Source: Nocardia paucivorans NBRC 100373
GTDB lineage: Bacteria > Actinomycetota > Actinomycetes > Mycobacteriales > Mycobacteriaceae
Direction: 5' to 3'
Assembly: GCF_000308675.1 (NCBI RefSeq)
Contig: NZ_BAGE01000053.1
Span: forward strand, 1-64,000
Length of the DNA: 64,000 nucleotides
Shown here in pieces: positions 26,045-34,966 of the stretch. The position numbers and the translations under genes are program-made. The notes below the pieces were generated by a model. The model had not been told where the DNA came from. It did not search any database and saw nothing but the letters and a program-made list of their open reading frames with translations. Position 1 is the stretch's first letter, and every line of letters starts with the position of its first letter.

Positions 26045-26608
26045 ATGTCCCGAATGGTCACCAAGGAACAGTATTTCGACACCGGTCTGGCGGTATTGGC
26101 CGAAATAGGCTTCCGCCACATCAATATCGGGGTGCTGTGTCGACGGCTCGGTGTCACCAGCGGTTCCTTCTACCATCATTTCGGCAACTGGCAGAGTTTC
26201 GTCGACGCGTTGCTCGAGTACTGGGAGAACCGGCAGGTGCTGATCCTGCGCGGCCACGAATTCGACCGCTGCACACCGGATGAGGCGATCACCACCCTCG
26301 TCGATCTCACCCTCGGCCTGCATCACGCCGCCGAGGCCGCCATCCGGGCGTGGGCGGGCAACGACGAAGCGGTGGCGGTGGCGGTGAAACGGGTCGACGA
26401 ATCCCGTCGCCGCACCGTGCACAAAGCGGTCCGAAGCGTGGTGGGTGACGACGAAACAGCCACCGTGGTCACCGCTGTCGGTATGGCTCTGCTGGTCGGC
26501 TACCAGCAGATCGGCGCCGATGGGTCCCCGGCACCGCTGGATCGGTTGCTCGCCGAATACACGCGACTCATCTACTCGCATGCTCCCGAACCCGACGCGC
26601 TGCGGTGA
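26045..26608 (+). CDS. TetR-family regulator
   Basis: 187 aa from ATG 26045 (a second ATG is three codons on). The helix-turn-helix spans about residues 10-55, with INIGVLCRRLGVTSGSFYHHF as turn and recognition helix. The C-terminal domain has a long central helix with LGLHHAAEAAIRAWAG. No strong ribosome site is visible. It converges on a second TetR gene at 26670. Ligand and targets unknown. Confidence 0.85.
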   Translation: MSRMVTKEQYFDTGLAVLAEIGFRHINIGVLCRRLGVTSGSFYHHFGNWQSFVDALLEYWENRQVLILRGHEFDRCTPDEAITTLVDLTLGLHHAAEAAIRAWAGNDEAVAVAVKRVDESRRRTVHKAVRSVVGDDETATVVTAVGMALLVGYQQIGADGSPAPLDRLLAEYTRLIYSHAPEPDALR

Positions 26609-26669
26609 TACCACAACGGCCACACGCGCGATACCGCGGTGGCGGCCGGACGACGACGCGGTGCGGTCG

Positions 26670-27248
26670 TTATTGCAACACCAGCAACGCCGATCTCTCC
26701 AAACGATCGGCGATATCGGCATACGATTCGTAGCCCATTCCGGCCCGGACGAGCGCCCCCGCATACAGCAGCTCCAGCGATTCCACGATCCCCGCGTCGG
26801 GGTCGGGTCCCAGCGCGCGGGTGATCCGTTGCCGGATCTCGACGCCTATTCGCATGCGCAGATGTTGGACATCGGGGTCGCGGCCCAGCAGCGCGCTGGT
26901 CACCGCTCCGGACAGTTCGGGTTCGTCGGCCACCAGCAGCGCGATCCCGCGTAGTTCCGCGATCACCCGCACGATGGGATCGGGGTCGTCGCCGGCAGGT
27001 GCGGTGCAGGAGCGAAGCCGCCGCCAGAATATCTCCGCGACCAGGTGTTCCTTCGACGAAAAATAGGTGTAGGCGGTGGCCGTGCCCACCCCGGCCGCGG
27101 CGGCGACCATCCGGATGGTGAGACCGGTGAATCCTTCGCGGGACAGTACCTCCATCGCCGCCCGGGTGAGCTTGTCGACGGTGTCGGCCTGTTTGCCGGT
27201 CAGGCGCCGACGGGTCGCCTCGAGGATTCTGGAATCGCCTTCGGACAT
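26670..27248 (-). CDS. TetR-family regulator
   Basis: 192 aa. The N-terminal DNA-binding domain (about 20-68) carries LTIRMVAAAAGVGTATAYTYFSSKEHL. The C-terminal domain includes MRIGVEIRQRITRALG and GYESYADIADRLERSAL. The layout resembles mycobacterial TetR proteins such as those controlling alkane or P450 genes, but no specific orthologue is claimed. It is transcribed away from the methyltransferase at 27362, so that gene is its likeliest nearby target. Confidence 0.88.
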   Translation of the reverse strand: MSEGDSRILEATRRRLTGKQADTVDKLTRAAMEVLSREGFTGLTIRMVAAAAGVGTATAYTYFSSKEHLVAEIFWRRLRSCTAPAGDDPDPIVRVIAELRGIALLVADEPELSGAVTSALLGRDPDVQHLRMRIGVEIRQRITRALGPDPDAGIVESLELLYAGALVRAGMGYESYADIADRLERSALLVLQ

Positions 27249-27361
27249 TTGTCTGGATACTAGTGCCGGTCAAGTGTCGGATCAACTTTCCGCCCGGTGG
27301 TCGGGGGCGGGTAATGTCGGTGTCGTTGTCCGCGTTTCCCGACAGAGAGCCGCCCACCTCC

Positions 27362-28039
27362 ATGACTTCCCTCGACGCCGAGACACCACTCACCGACGAG
27401 CAGTTGTTCGACCATGCCCGCCGGGCCACCGGCTTCATGCCCGAGGACGAAGGACGCGCCCTCTACGAGGCGGCGAAACACTACTGCCGCGGCGGCGTCG
27501 TCATCGAGATCGGCACCTACTGCGGAAAATCGGCGATCCTGCTCGGCGCGGCCGCCCGCGCCCGCGGCGGCCTGGTCTTCACCGTCGACCACCACCACGG
27601 CTCCGAAGAACACCAACCCGGCTGGGAATACCACGACACCACCCTCGTCGACCCGGAAACCGGACGATTCGACACCCTGCCCCGGTTCCGGCGCACCATC
27701 GACGACGCCCGCCTGGGAGACACCGTGATCGCCGTGGTGGGCGCCTCGGGCCGGGTGGCCCGGGCCTGGCGCACCCCGATCGAGTTCCTGTTCATCGACG
27801 GCGGACACACCGAGGAAGCCGCCCGCCGCGACTACGACGGTTGGGCTCCCTGGGTGGTGGTCGGTGGCGGGCTCGCCATCCACGACGTGTTCCCCGACCC
27901 CCGCGACGGCGGACAGGCCCCCTACGGCATCTACCGCAAAGCCCTCGACAGCGGCGAATTCCGCGAGGTATCGGCCACCGCCTCACTACGCGTCCTGGAA
28001 CGGGTTACCGCGGCGGCGAACCCGAACTCGCGGCAATGA
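27362..28039 (+). CDS. Class I SAM-dependent methyltransferase (Methyltransf_24 type)
   Basis: 225 aa from ATG 27362; an upstream ATG (27263) gives a 33-residue extension with no homology. The SAM site is VVIEIGTYCGKSAILLG near residue 45, the acidic strand-2 end is FTVDHHHG near 75, and FLFIDGGHTEEAARRDYDGW near 140 is typical of this subfamily. The last 11 residues coincide in DNA with the start of a thioesterase fragment in another frame, so the C-terminus may be altered by a rearrangement. Substrate unknown. Confidence 0.82.
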   Translation: MTSLDAETPLTDEQLFDHARRATGFMPEDEGRALYEAAKHYCRGGVVIEIGTYCGKSAILLGAAARARGGLVFTVDHHHGSEEHQPGWEYHDTTLVDPETGRFDTLPRFRRTIDDARLGDTVIAVVGASGRVARAWRTPIEFLFIDGGHTEEAARRDYDGWAPWVVVGGGLAIHDVFPDPRDGGQAPYGIYRKALDSGEFREVSATASLRVLERVTAAANPNSRQ

Positions 28040-28347
28040 TGCCGCCCACCGTGCGCAACGACCACCGGGCCGTGGAAACCTACCGCTATCGCGGCACCGG
28101 CACACTCACCTGCGATATCGTCACGCTGCCCGGCCGCGCGGACCCGACGACCACACCGGCGCAGATCCAGGCGTGGCGCGAGCACACGAGCGGCTCTTTC
28201 GACGCCCGGTACTTTCCCGGGCGGCATTTCTGTCTCGACGAACATCCCCATGAGGTCGCCGACGCGGTGCGGGAGAAAATCGGTGGCGCCGAGTGGCGGG
28301 CGGTCCCACCGTTATGCCGGGGCCGCCCGCCGGAGCCCGATCAGTAG
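28036..28347 (+). pseudogene. C-terminal fragment of a type II thioesterase
   Basis: A 103-aa frame starts with an ATGA overlap on the methyltransferase stop. It contains only the last third of an alpha/beta-hydrolase thioesterase of the NRPS/PKS-associated type II class: RAVETYRY, the beta strand before the catalytic Asp region (VTLPGRADP), QAWREHT, and the catalytic-His segment FPGRHFCLDEH. The GHSMG nucleophile half is missing upstream, where the methyltransferase lies. Homology seems to begin a few codons before the ATG, as expected of a truncated gene. Confidence 0.65.
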
Positions 28348-28610
28348 CCGGGAGTGAGATCGGTGGGGCCGCCCGGGGTGAGATCGGCCCCGTCACCAGG
28401 CGTCAGGTCGGTCTGGTCGCCGGGGGTCAGATCGGTCTGCGGACCGCACACCAGGTTGGGCCAGGAACAGGTCGGCAGGTCGGGATCCTGCTCGGCCTGG
28501 GCCGCGCCGGCCGTCACCAGACCCACGCTCAGCAGGACGGGCGCCGCGGCGATCATCAGGGCGCGGGTGAACCGGTTGGTGGGACGGGTCGAGCGCCGGA
28601 TGGTGGTCAT
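28341..28610 (-). CDS. Small secreted protein with tandem TDLTPGD-like repeats
   Basis: 89 aa. ATG 28610 has AAGGAG 8 nt upstream. A Sec signal peptide covers residues 1-40, with a basic N-terminus, hydrophobic APVLLSVGLVTAG and probable cleavage after AQA. The mature protein of about 49 residues has a short Cys-containing stretch (LPTCSWPNLVCG, possibly disulfide-linked). It ends in four exact-length 8-residue units: QTDLTPGD, QTDLTPGD, GADLTPGG, PTDLTPGY. The repeats run to the stop codon. No family recognised. Its end overlaps the thioesterase fragment end by 7 nt. Confidence 0.75.
   Translation of the reverse strand: MTTIRRSTRPTNRFTRALMIAAAPVLLSVGLVTAGAAQAEQDPDLPTCSWPNLVCGPQTDLTPGDQTDLTPGDGADLTPGGPTDLTPGY
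28344..28439 (-). repeat. Four tandem 24-bp coding repeats
   Basis: The 3' end of the small secreted protein gene consists of four consecutive 24-bp units, each coding for a variant of an eight-residue DLTPG-containing motif. The DNA copies differ at some bases, so the array is not freshly duplicated. Confidence 0.75.
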
Positions 28611-28852
28611 GGGGGTGCTCCTTCGTGGTCGCGAGGCGGGCCGGTCCCGCTGTCGTGGTGACATCGACCAGCTTTCCCGGCATACGACCACACCGATAGG
28701 ACACCCAGGGTTGGCGATAACCCACCCTGTCGGTGCTTCGATCCCATCGAGGGGCACACGCCGTCGATCTCGTACACCGGAAACCATCCCCCCGTATCCG
28801 CTCGCCCGTCCCGGATGACGGTGGCGATCGCCTGCCGACGGGACGGTCGACG

Positions 28853-30421
28853 TCAGTACAGGTCGACTCCGTCCCACAGTTCACGGACCGGGTGCGGATC
28901 GTCGACCACGCCGGGCTCGAGGTCCAGCCGCATGGTCGCCCTGCGGTCGGGTTCGTAACGCGGCCAGTCCACCCGGCCGGTATGGGCGAACCGCACCCAG
29001 ATGCCGTGTACGAGGTCGGCCAGCCGTTGCGGCGGGTTCGGGCCGGTGATCCATCGCATCCGCCGGTCGTGGAGTCGGTCGAAGACGAACGGGACCTCCA
29101 GGAAGTGACACGCTCCGAGTTGACCGTCGAACTGTGGGGAGCGCCAGGTGAACTCGTACATGTAGGTGGCCGCCGGTGCGGTGGCGCGTGCCTCGGCGAA
29201 CCTGATGCCGGGAACGGCGTAGAACCAGTCCCCTTGCAGAATCGCCAGCAGGGCCCCGGAATCGGCGTCGGGATAGGCGGCGCGGTAGGCCGGTAACGCC
29301 CGATCGACGGGCAACCGGTACAGGCGCATCGCGGTGGTCAGTTGCTCCTCGGTGACCGAGTCGAGGCCGCCGAACGGCACCAGCGACAGCCGTCCTTCCT
29401 CGCTGTTGTGGCCGAGCAACACATCCACCTCGGCACCGACCCCGGCGGTCACGGCATCGATGGGTTTGGCGGGTAGGGTGTCGCCGTCGAGCGTGGGCCG
29501 CCACATATTGACCCGGCATCCCGGTTCACCACCCCAGCGCTGCGGATCCGGTTGTCGCGCCAGGTCGCTCATGACCGCGGACTGGGCCGCGAGCACTCGC
29601 TCGACACCGGCGTCCGCGACCGCGGCCCGGGTGGGCGCCACACCGAGTTTCGCCGTCAGGCGCTGCCCTATCTCGCGGGCGGTATCGGGGGAGTAACACA
29701 GATTGCCGGCGCCGCTTTCCATGATGGCGCGGCGGAACAACCCTCGGGCCCGGGGCATCGCGAGCAGTGCGCCGACGGCCATTGCGCCCGCGGACTGGCC
29801 GAAGACGGTGACGTTCGCGGGGTCGCCGCCGAAAGCCGCGATATTGTCACGCACCCATTCCAGTGCCGCGATCTGGTCGAGCAGCGCGATATTGGCCACG
29901 CCGTCGTCGAGGAACAGGAATCCCTCGGCGCCCAATCGGTAGTTGATCGCGACGAAAACCACCCCGTCGCGGGCGAAAGCGCTGCCGTCGTAGAGGACGC
30001 TGCTTCCGGTGTCGAAACCACCTCCGTGGATCCACACCATCACCGGCAGGCGTGTCGAACCCGGTTCGGGGGTCCAGATGTTCAGGTTGAGATACTCCGC
30101 GCCGGGCACCGGCGGCGCGAAGGACTCCAACGGTGGTGGGGTCGGCGGCTGCGGTGCCGTCGGACCGAAGGCGAGCGCGTCGCGCAACCCGGTCCAGGGG
30201 CGGGCCGGGCGTGGCGGAAGGTATCGGTTCTCCCCCTGAGGGGGTGCGGCGTAGGGCACGCCCTTGAACGCGTGCACGCCTTCGACCACGCTGCCCCGCA
30301 CCCGGCCCGATCGCGTCGTCACGATCGAGTCGCCGGGCTCGTCGACAACGCACCCGGCCGCGGTGCCGAGGAGCGCGGAAGTCGCTGCGGTGGTACGGAG
30401 AAATCTTCTGCGGTTCAACAC
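28853..30421 (-). CDS. Type B carboxylesterase/lipase with Tat-lipoprotein signal
   Basis: 522 aa from GTG 30421. The N-terminus has twin arginines (NRRRFLRTT) and a lipobox-like TAAGC, indicating a Tat-exported and probably lipid-anchored enzyme. The catalytic Ser lies in FGQSAGA near residue 200, the Glu in GHNSEEGR near 325 and the His in ACHFLEVPF near 420; the oxyanion motif HGGGF is also present. Length fits family VII carboxylesterases. It is divergent from a TetR gene with two palindromes between them, so it is probably repressed by that TetR and induced by a hydrophobic ester or its product. Confidence 0.9.
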   Translation of the reverse strand: MLNRRRFLRTTAATSALLGTAAGCVVDEPGDSIVTTRSGRVRGSVVEGVHAFKGVPYAAPPQGENRYLPPRPARPWTGLRDALAFGPTAPQPPTPPPLESFAPPVPGAEYLNLNIWTPEPGSTRLPVMVWIHGGGFDTGSSVLYDGSAFARDGVVFVAINYRLGAEGFLFLDDGVANIALLDQIAALEWVRDNIAAFGGDPANVTVFGQSAGAMAVGALLAMPRARGLFRRAIMESGAGNLCYSPDTAREIGQRLTAKLGVAPTRAAVADAGVERVLAAQSAVMSDLARQPDPQRWGGEPGCRVNMWRPTLDGDTLPAKPIDAVTAGVGAEVDVLLGHNSEEGRLSLVPFGGLDSVTEEQLTTAMRLYRLPVDRALPAYRAAYPDADSGALLAILQGDWFYAVPGIRFAEARATAPAATYMYEFTWRSPQFDGQLGACHFLEVPFVFDRLHDRRMRWITGPNPPQRLADLVHGIWVRFAHTGRVDWPRYEPDRRATMRLDLEPGVVDDPHPVRELWDGVDLY

Positions 30422-30544
30422 TTTCGGGCTTTCTCGTTCAATGTGCGTATCGCTGCGGCGGAGCGTCGAGTCACCGACCGTGGGGTGTTTTGTGACGGCG
30501 CTTCCGCTGTCGTTCCTCCCGGTCGGACGGTCCCGCCGTTCCGG
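30422..30544. other. Esterase side of the divergent promoter region
   Basis: Leader of the carboxylesterase gene, with no open frame of its own that can be supported. The two operators lie just to its right, so repression would affect both directions. Confidence 0.4.
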
Positions 30545-30563
30545 AAACCTACGATGTAGGTTT
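30545..30563. promoter_or_regulatory. Palindromic operator 1 between esterase and TetR
   Basis: AAACCTAC-GAT-GTAGGTTT is a perfect palindrome with 8-bp arms and a 3-bp centre. It lies in the divergent promoter region between the carboxylesterase and TetR genes, the classic location of a TetR operator. Confidence 0.75.
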
Positions 30564-30577
30564 CGCGGGAGACGGTA

Positions 30578-30596
30578 TATCCTACGGTGTAGGTTT
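30578..30596. promoter_or_regulatory. Palindromic operator 2 between esterase and TetR
   Basis: CCTAC-GGT-GTAGG followed by TTT repeats the first operator, with a degenerate left outer arm. Centre-to-centre distance to operator 1 is 33 bp, about three helical turns, and it ends 20 bp before the TetR start. Two dimers on one face of the DNA are plausible. Confidence 0.7.
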
Positions 30597-30616
30597 TGCA
30601 AGGGAAGGGAGTATCG

Positions 30617-31264
30617 GTGGGCAGGCGCGCGCAAGGCACCTCGGCGGGACTCACCCGCGAACGCATCGCGGCCGCCGCCGTCGCGCTCGTCGACCGCGAC
30701 GGCCTCGAGCGCTTCGGCGTACGGCGGCTCGCCGATGAACTCGGGGTCGACCCGATGTCGATCTACAACCACGTCAAAGGCAAAGCAGCACTGCTGGACG
30801 TGATCTCCGAAGCCGTGCTCGCCGAGATCGAGGGCGCCGTGAACGACGCATCCCACGGGTGGGAGGAGACCGCCCGCCGGTTGGCGCACGGCTACCGGGA
30901 GACCGCCTATCGACACCCCCATGTCGTCCCGCTGCTGGTCACCCGCCCCCAGACCTCACCGGTGGCCCTGGCCGCCCTGGAACGACTGGTCACCGCCATG
31001 CGCGCGGATGGTCTGCCCGATCGGGTGGTCGCGGACGCACCGCAGATACTGTTCGGTTTCCTCAACGGATACCTGTCGGCGGTCCTCGGCAGCGGGTCCG
31101 ACAAAAACGGCGAGATCCCCGCGATCGATGCCACGCGGTATCCGACGATGGCCGCCCTCACGCCCCTGATGGCCGATTTCGGGTCCGTGGCGGAATTCGA
31201 TCGGCTGCTCGACTCCGTGCTCGGCGGGATCCGGGATCGGGTCGCCCGGCAGAATCTCCGCTGA
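30617..31264 (+). CDS. TetR-family regulator with TetR_C-type ligand domain
   Basis: 215 aa. GTG 30617 follows AGGGAAGGGAG closely and is preferred to an upstream ATG. The DNA-binding helices at about residues 20-60 read VRRLADELGVDPMSIYNHVKGKAALLD, the pattern of classical TetR-like proteins with a C-terminal TetR_C domain (about 75-205). It probably represses itself and the divergent carboxylesterase through the two CCTACnnnGTAGG sites at 30545-30596. Confidence 0.92.
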   Translation: MGRRAQGTSAGLTRERIAAAAVALVDRDGLERFGVRRLADELGVDPMSIYNHVKGKAALLDVISEAVLAEIEGAVNDASHGWEETARRLAHGYRETAYRHPHVVPLLVTRPQTSPVALAALERLVTAMRADGLPDRVVADAPQILFGFLNGYLSAVLGSGSDKNGEIPAIDATRYPTMAALTPLMADFGSVAEFDRLLDSVLGGIRDRVARQNLR

Positions 31265-31470
31265 ACATACCGGTCATCGCGATGCGCGCTTCGCCCGGTG
31301 GGGCCGTTGCCGTTCACGGCGCCGGCCGGCCCCCGTACCGGCTCGGGCCGGCGTTCCCGACAAGGACCGGTCGAGATCATCCTCGGGTACGCCCGGCGGC
31401 CGGGCCCCGATGGCGATGCGAGTCCGGTGCGCCCACACCGCCGGGGGCCCATTGGATGACCCGCATGCGA

Positions 31471-33078
31471 TCAGTCCATTTTGTGGTCGGGTTCGCGGGC
31501 GGCGGCGTATTTCGCGGCCCACGTGTAGTCGGGTTTGCCGCTGGGGGAGCGGGTGATCGTGTCGGCGATCCACACCCTGCGCGGCACCTTGTATCCCGCA
31601 AGGTGCCGGCGCACATGATCTTGCAGGTCGGCCGGATCCAGTCCGACGGTGGGAGTGGCGAGACTGATCACGGCGGCGACCTGCCGGCCCCACCGCTTGT
31701 GATCCACACCGATCACGGTGGCGTCGTAGACGGCGGGATGGGATTTCACCACCCCCTCCACCTCTTCGGCGAACACCTTCTCCCCGCCGGTGTTGATGAC
31801 CATATTGCCGCGTCCGATGAGGCTGATGGTGCCGTCGTCTTCGAGGATGGCCCGGTCGTCGGTGAGGACGATCCGATTGCCGTCGACAGTTTTGAACAGT
31901 TTCTCCGTTCGCTCCGGGTCCTTGTAGTAGCCGAGCGGGACGGAACCGGTTTTGGCCAGCCACCCCTCGCAACCGGGGCGCACCGGCCGGCCGGCGTCGT
32001 CGACGACGATCGCGCCGCGCCCGATCGAAACCCGCGATTTCCGCGCTGGGTTCTCATCTTTCCGGGCGAAACCGATACCACCGAAACCGGTTTCGGACGA
32101 GCCGATGGAGTCGGAGACCAACAGATTCGGGATGAGGTCGAGCAGATCGTTCTTCGTCGACTGGGTGAACAGCGCCGCACCGGAAGCGATCATGAACAGT
32201 CCGGTGGTGTCGATTGGGTGGGCACGATAGGAATCGATGAGCGGACGAGCCATGGCGTCACCGGTGATCACCAGCACCCCGGGATGTTCGGCGGCGACGG
32301 TCCGCCACACCACGTCGGCGTCGAACCGCGGCAGATAGATGACGGCGTTACCGGACCACAGCGCCACGAAACTCGGCATCATCGCCGACAGGTGCATCAG
32401 CGGCGGCAGGATCATCCAGGTAATGGGATCGGCCGCGGCGCCGGTGCGGGACTGCTGGTATTCATCGGCGACGGGTTCGTTGCTGTAGAAATCGATCCCG
32501 CCGCCGAGTACCCGCCACATGTCCTCCTGTCGCCACATGACGCCCTTCGGCATACCGGTGGTGCCGCCGGTGTACATGAGGAACAGATCGTCGGGTGTGC
32601 GCCGCACCTCGGGGCGGGTGCCGTCCGCGGCGGCGGTCACCTCGGTCAGACAGTCCACACCCGGGTCGGCGGGGGTGGTGTCGTCGGCCGCGCACAGCAG
32701 GTACTTCGGACGGAGACGCCGCTGCCGCGCCGCACGGACGGCGTCACCGTAACAGGCGTGGTAGACGAGGTGTTCGAGATCGGCGTTGTCGTACAGGTAG
32801 GCCAATTCCTCCGGGCCGTACCGATAGTTGATGTTGACCGGTACAGCGGCCAGTTTGAAGCAGGCGAGGAGCGTCTGCACGGTCTCGATACCGTTGTGCA
32901 TCTGGAACCCGACGTGGGTGCCGCGTCCGACCCCCGTGGACGCGAGGTGATGGGCGAGCCGGTTGGCGCGGTCCTCCAGTTCCCGGTAGGTGACGCGCTG
33001 CCCGTCCTGGATGATCGCCACCCGGTCGGGCATGGCGTCGACGGCGTGTTCGAACAGGTCGGCGAAGTTGTTGGCCAT
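31471..33078 (-). CDS. FadD19-like acyl-CoA synthetase
   Basis: 535 aa AMP-forming ligase. P-loop YTGGTTGMPKGVMW is near residue 175, the adenylation core SIGSSETGFGG near 315, the hinge region GRGNMVINTGGEKV near 425, and the catalytic Lys segment RSPSGKPDYTWA at the C-terminus. The overall pattern (ADLFEHAVDAMPDRVA, RQEDMWRVLGGGIDF, TGDAMARPLID) is that of FadD19, which activates steroid side-chain acids. It starts 2 nt after the 426-aa unknown gene and is the last gene of the four-gene ferredoxin operon. Exact substrate is inferred. Confidence 0.88.
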   Translation of the reverse strand: MANNFADLFEHAVDAMPDRVAIIQDGQRVTYRELEDRANRLAHHLASTGVGRGTHVGFQMHNGIETVQTLLACFKLAAVPVNINYRYGPEELAYLYDNADLEHLVYHACYGDAVRAARQRRLRPKYLLCAADDTTPADPGVDCLTEVTAAADGTRPEVRRTPDDLFLMYTGGTTGMPKGVMWRQEDMWRVLGGGIDFYSNEPVADEYQQSRTGAAADPITWMILPPLMHLSAMMPSFVALWSGNAVIYLPRFDADVVWRTVAAEHPGVLVITGDAMARPLIDSYRAHPIDTTGLFMIASGAALFTQSTKNDLLDLIPNLLVSDSIGSSETGFGGIGFARKDENPARKSRVSIGRGAIVVDDAGRPVRPGCEGWLAKTGSVPLGYYKDPERTEKLFKTVDGNRIVLTDDRAILEDDGTISLIGRGNMVINTGGEKVFAEEVEGVVKSHPAVYDATVIGVDHKRWGRQVAAVISLATPTVGLDPADLQDHVRRHLAGYKVPRRVWIADTITRSPSGKPDYTWAAKYAAAREPDHKMD

Positions 33079-33080
33079 GG

Positions 33081-34361
33081 CTATCCTGCTGTGTGGGTTG
33101 GGTGCTCCGGTCGGCGAACGGTGAGGGGCAGCGGTATCCCGCGGTCGGCGAAGGTGAAATCGGCGCCGGTGCTGAACCGGGTGATCTGCACCTCGGGCGC
33201 CTCGGGGAACGGTTCGTCGGCGCGCGTGAGCTCGACCGTCCACCCATCGGCGGTGCGATCGACGACCCGGCCGTGGTAGCGGGCGTCGACACCGCGTGCC
33301 ATGGCGTTCAGGGGGCCGAGATGATCGGGGGCGAGCATCGCCGGCCAGGTGCGGTCGGTGAGCGCGCCGGCGGTGGTGGGGAACCGAACCCGTACCACAT
33401 CGGTGTCGGACTCGATCTCGACACCGGTGTAGTGGTGCGGGTTCAGCGCCGGATGCGCCCGCAGCACCTGGGCCAGCGCGGCAGCGTCGGTGCCCAGGCC
33501 CAGGCGGCGGCGGATCCGTTCGGAGGCGATCCCGGCGACCCCGGTGAACTGTTTGCGTCCGATATCGCAGGCGGTGTCGGTATCGGCGCGGTCGTGGACG
33601 GCGATCACGAAGCCGAGGGTGAGCAGATGCTGTTGCAGACACACCTCTTCGGCGATCCGTACCAGCGCCGAATGCGAGAAATCGGAAAACCGTAGCTCGC
33701 TGAGCAGCGGACCGCTGTAGTCGGCGGCGCCCGTGTCGTCGCGGTCGATGTCGTTCAGCGGTAGCCGGGCCGCCACCGATCCGGCGACCCGTTCCGCATG
33801 GGGTGGAACCGGTGGTGGTGTGTGGGATTCGTCGATGATCACCGTCCATGCGCAGACCGGGGTACGGTCGGCGGGTTCCCGGGGTGGACGGTGGAGGGGC
33901 CGCACCCGAGCGTGCGGATTGGTGGCCAGGGCGGTGGCATCGAAGGTGGGATCCTCGATGTCGTGGCACATGGATTTCACATAGTGCACGCCCATCGGTT
34001 CGACATCGGCGAGAGCGCCGCAGTGGTCGAGCCAGAACTCGCCGTGATGCGGGTCGTCGACCCGGAAACGGAAATCCATGAACTGCGGTGGGGCGCCGAT
34101 ATCCAGTTGCAGGCCTTTGAAGATGGTGATGACATCGTCGCCGACATAGTTCAGGGCCAGCTGCATGCGTCGGGTGTAGATCGGACTGGCCAGCCGCCAT
34201 TCCTCGATCGCCACCTGCGTCATACCTTCCCGGCCGAACGCGGAGATGCAGTGCGCCATCCCGGAGCGATCGATCAGCTGTCCACACAGCAGCAGTTCCG
34301 GGACCAGGGCGGCCAGGTCCCGGCGGCTCAGGGCGTGAAACCGGCTGACGGGTACGGTCAT
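33081..34361 (-). CDS. Conserved hypothetical protein of steroid/lipid operons
   Basis: 426 aa from ATG 34361. No catalytic family is recognised. Notable segments are YTRRMQLALNYVGDD, LQLDIGAPPQFMDFRFRV, HHGEFWLDHCGALADVEPMG and SMCHDIEDPTFD, rich in His, Asp and Cys that could bind metal or act in catalysis. It is soluble with no signal peptide. It lies 5 nt after the NTF2-like gene and 2 nt before the FadD19-like gene, so it is cotranslated with them. It may be the same family as an uncharacterised protein near fadD19 in M. tuberculosis (Rv3517), recalled from memory and unverified. Confidence 0.8.
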   Translation of the reverse strand: MTVPVSRFHALSRRDLAALVPELLLCGQLIDRSGMAHCISAFGREGMTQVAIEEWRLASPIYTRRMQLALNYVGDDVITIFKGLQLDIGAPPQFMDFRFRVDDPHHGEFWLDHCGALADVEPMGVHYVKSMCHDIEDPTFDATALATNPHARVRPLHRPPREPADRTPVCAWTVIIDESHTPPPVPPHAERVAGSVAARLPLNDIDRDDTGAADYSGPLLSELRFSDFSHSALVRIAEEVCLQQHLLTLGFVIAVHDRADTDTACDIGRKQFTGVAGIASERIRRRLGLGTDAAALAQVLRAHPALNPHHYTGVEIESDTDVVRVRFPTTAGALTDRTWPAMLAPDHLGPLNAMARGVDARYHGRVVDRTADGWTVELTRADEPFPEAPEVQITRFSTGADFTFADRGIPLPLTVRRPEHPTHTAG

Positions 34362-34366
34362 CGGGA

Positions 34367-34918
34367 TCACCACAGCGGAACCGGTGCGGTGCCGATCTTG
34401 TACCGGCCGGGCAGCCGGCCGGAGGTCGCCTTGGCGATCCGTTCGTTCATCCCCTCGGACATGGCGTTGTTCGTGATCATCTCCATGAACAGCGCCGAGA
34501 CGTTGCCGTAGTCGAAGAAGTCCCGCTGCCACGACCACCGATAGTCGCCGCCGTAACGGAACCAGCTGCCGCCGATCCCGTTCACGGTGTAGTGGCTGCC
34601 GTCGGGGCGGGGTGTGGTGCGGTAGATCTGTTTCCAGAAACCGATCACGTCACCGCTGCGTTCGTCGATGACGAAGCGCTGATAGGGGTACACCCAGCCT
34701 TCCAGGCCTTCCATTTCCTGGCCGAGGGCCAACTCACGGATCTCGTCGCGCCCGACGGCCATGAATTCCTCGGTGGGTCCGTAGTTCCAACCGTAGGTGG
34801 CGTCTTCGGTGTACATCTCGGCGAGCGGTTTCCAGTCGCCGGCCTGCTCGCAGCGTTCGTTCTCCGCCACCCAGCGGCGCACCATCTCGTCGAGTTCGGC
34901 GCGGTCGAAACCTGTCAT
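34367..34918 (-). CDS. NTF2-like (SnoaL-type) protein
   Basis: 183 aa. An N-terminal helix (RAELDEMVRRWVAENERCEQAGDW) followed by strands with YTEDATYGWNYGP and a curved sheet is the NTF2/SnoaL cone fold used by ketosteroid isomerases, cyclases and dehydratases. The C-terminal 40 residues are an extra tail. It sits between ferredoxin (48 nt upstream) and the unknown 426-aa gene (5 nt downstream), within the putative sterol-related operon. Substrate unknown. Confidence 0.82.
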   Translation of the reverse strand: MTGFDRAELDEMVRRWVAENERCEQAGDWKPLAEMYTEDATYGWNYGPTEEFMAVGRDEIRELALGQEMEGLEGWVYPYQRFVIDERSGDVIGFWKQIYRTTPRPDGSHYTVNGIGGSWFRYGGDYRWSWQRDFFDYGNVSALFMEMITNNAMSEGMNERIAKATSGRLPGRYKIGTAPVPLW

Positions 34919-34966
34919 CGGTGTCGTATCCCTTTCGGAGAGGTGAATACCGGTCGGTGCGGTGGA

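Noticed and set aside
26609..26669. Weak GC-rich hairpin between the two converging TetR genes
   Set aside because: The best stem is only four to five bases with mismatches, so a terminator cannot be claimed.
30859..33279. 806-codon plus-strand frame opposite the FadD19-like gene
   Set aside because: Gly/Val/His-rich antisense translation; the minus strand carries a complete adenylating enzyme.
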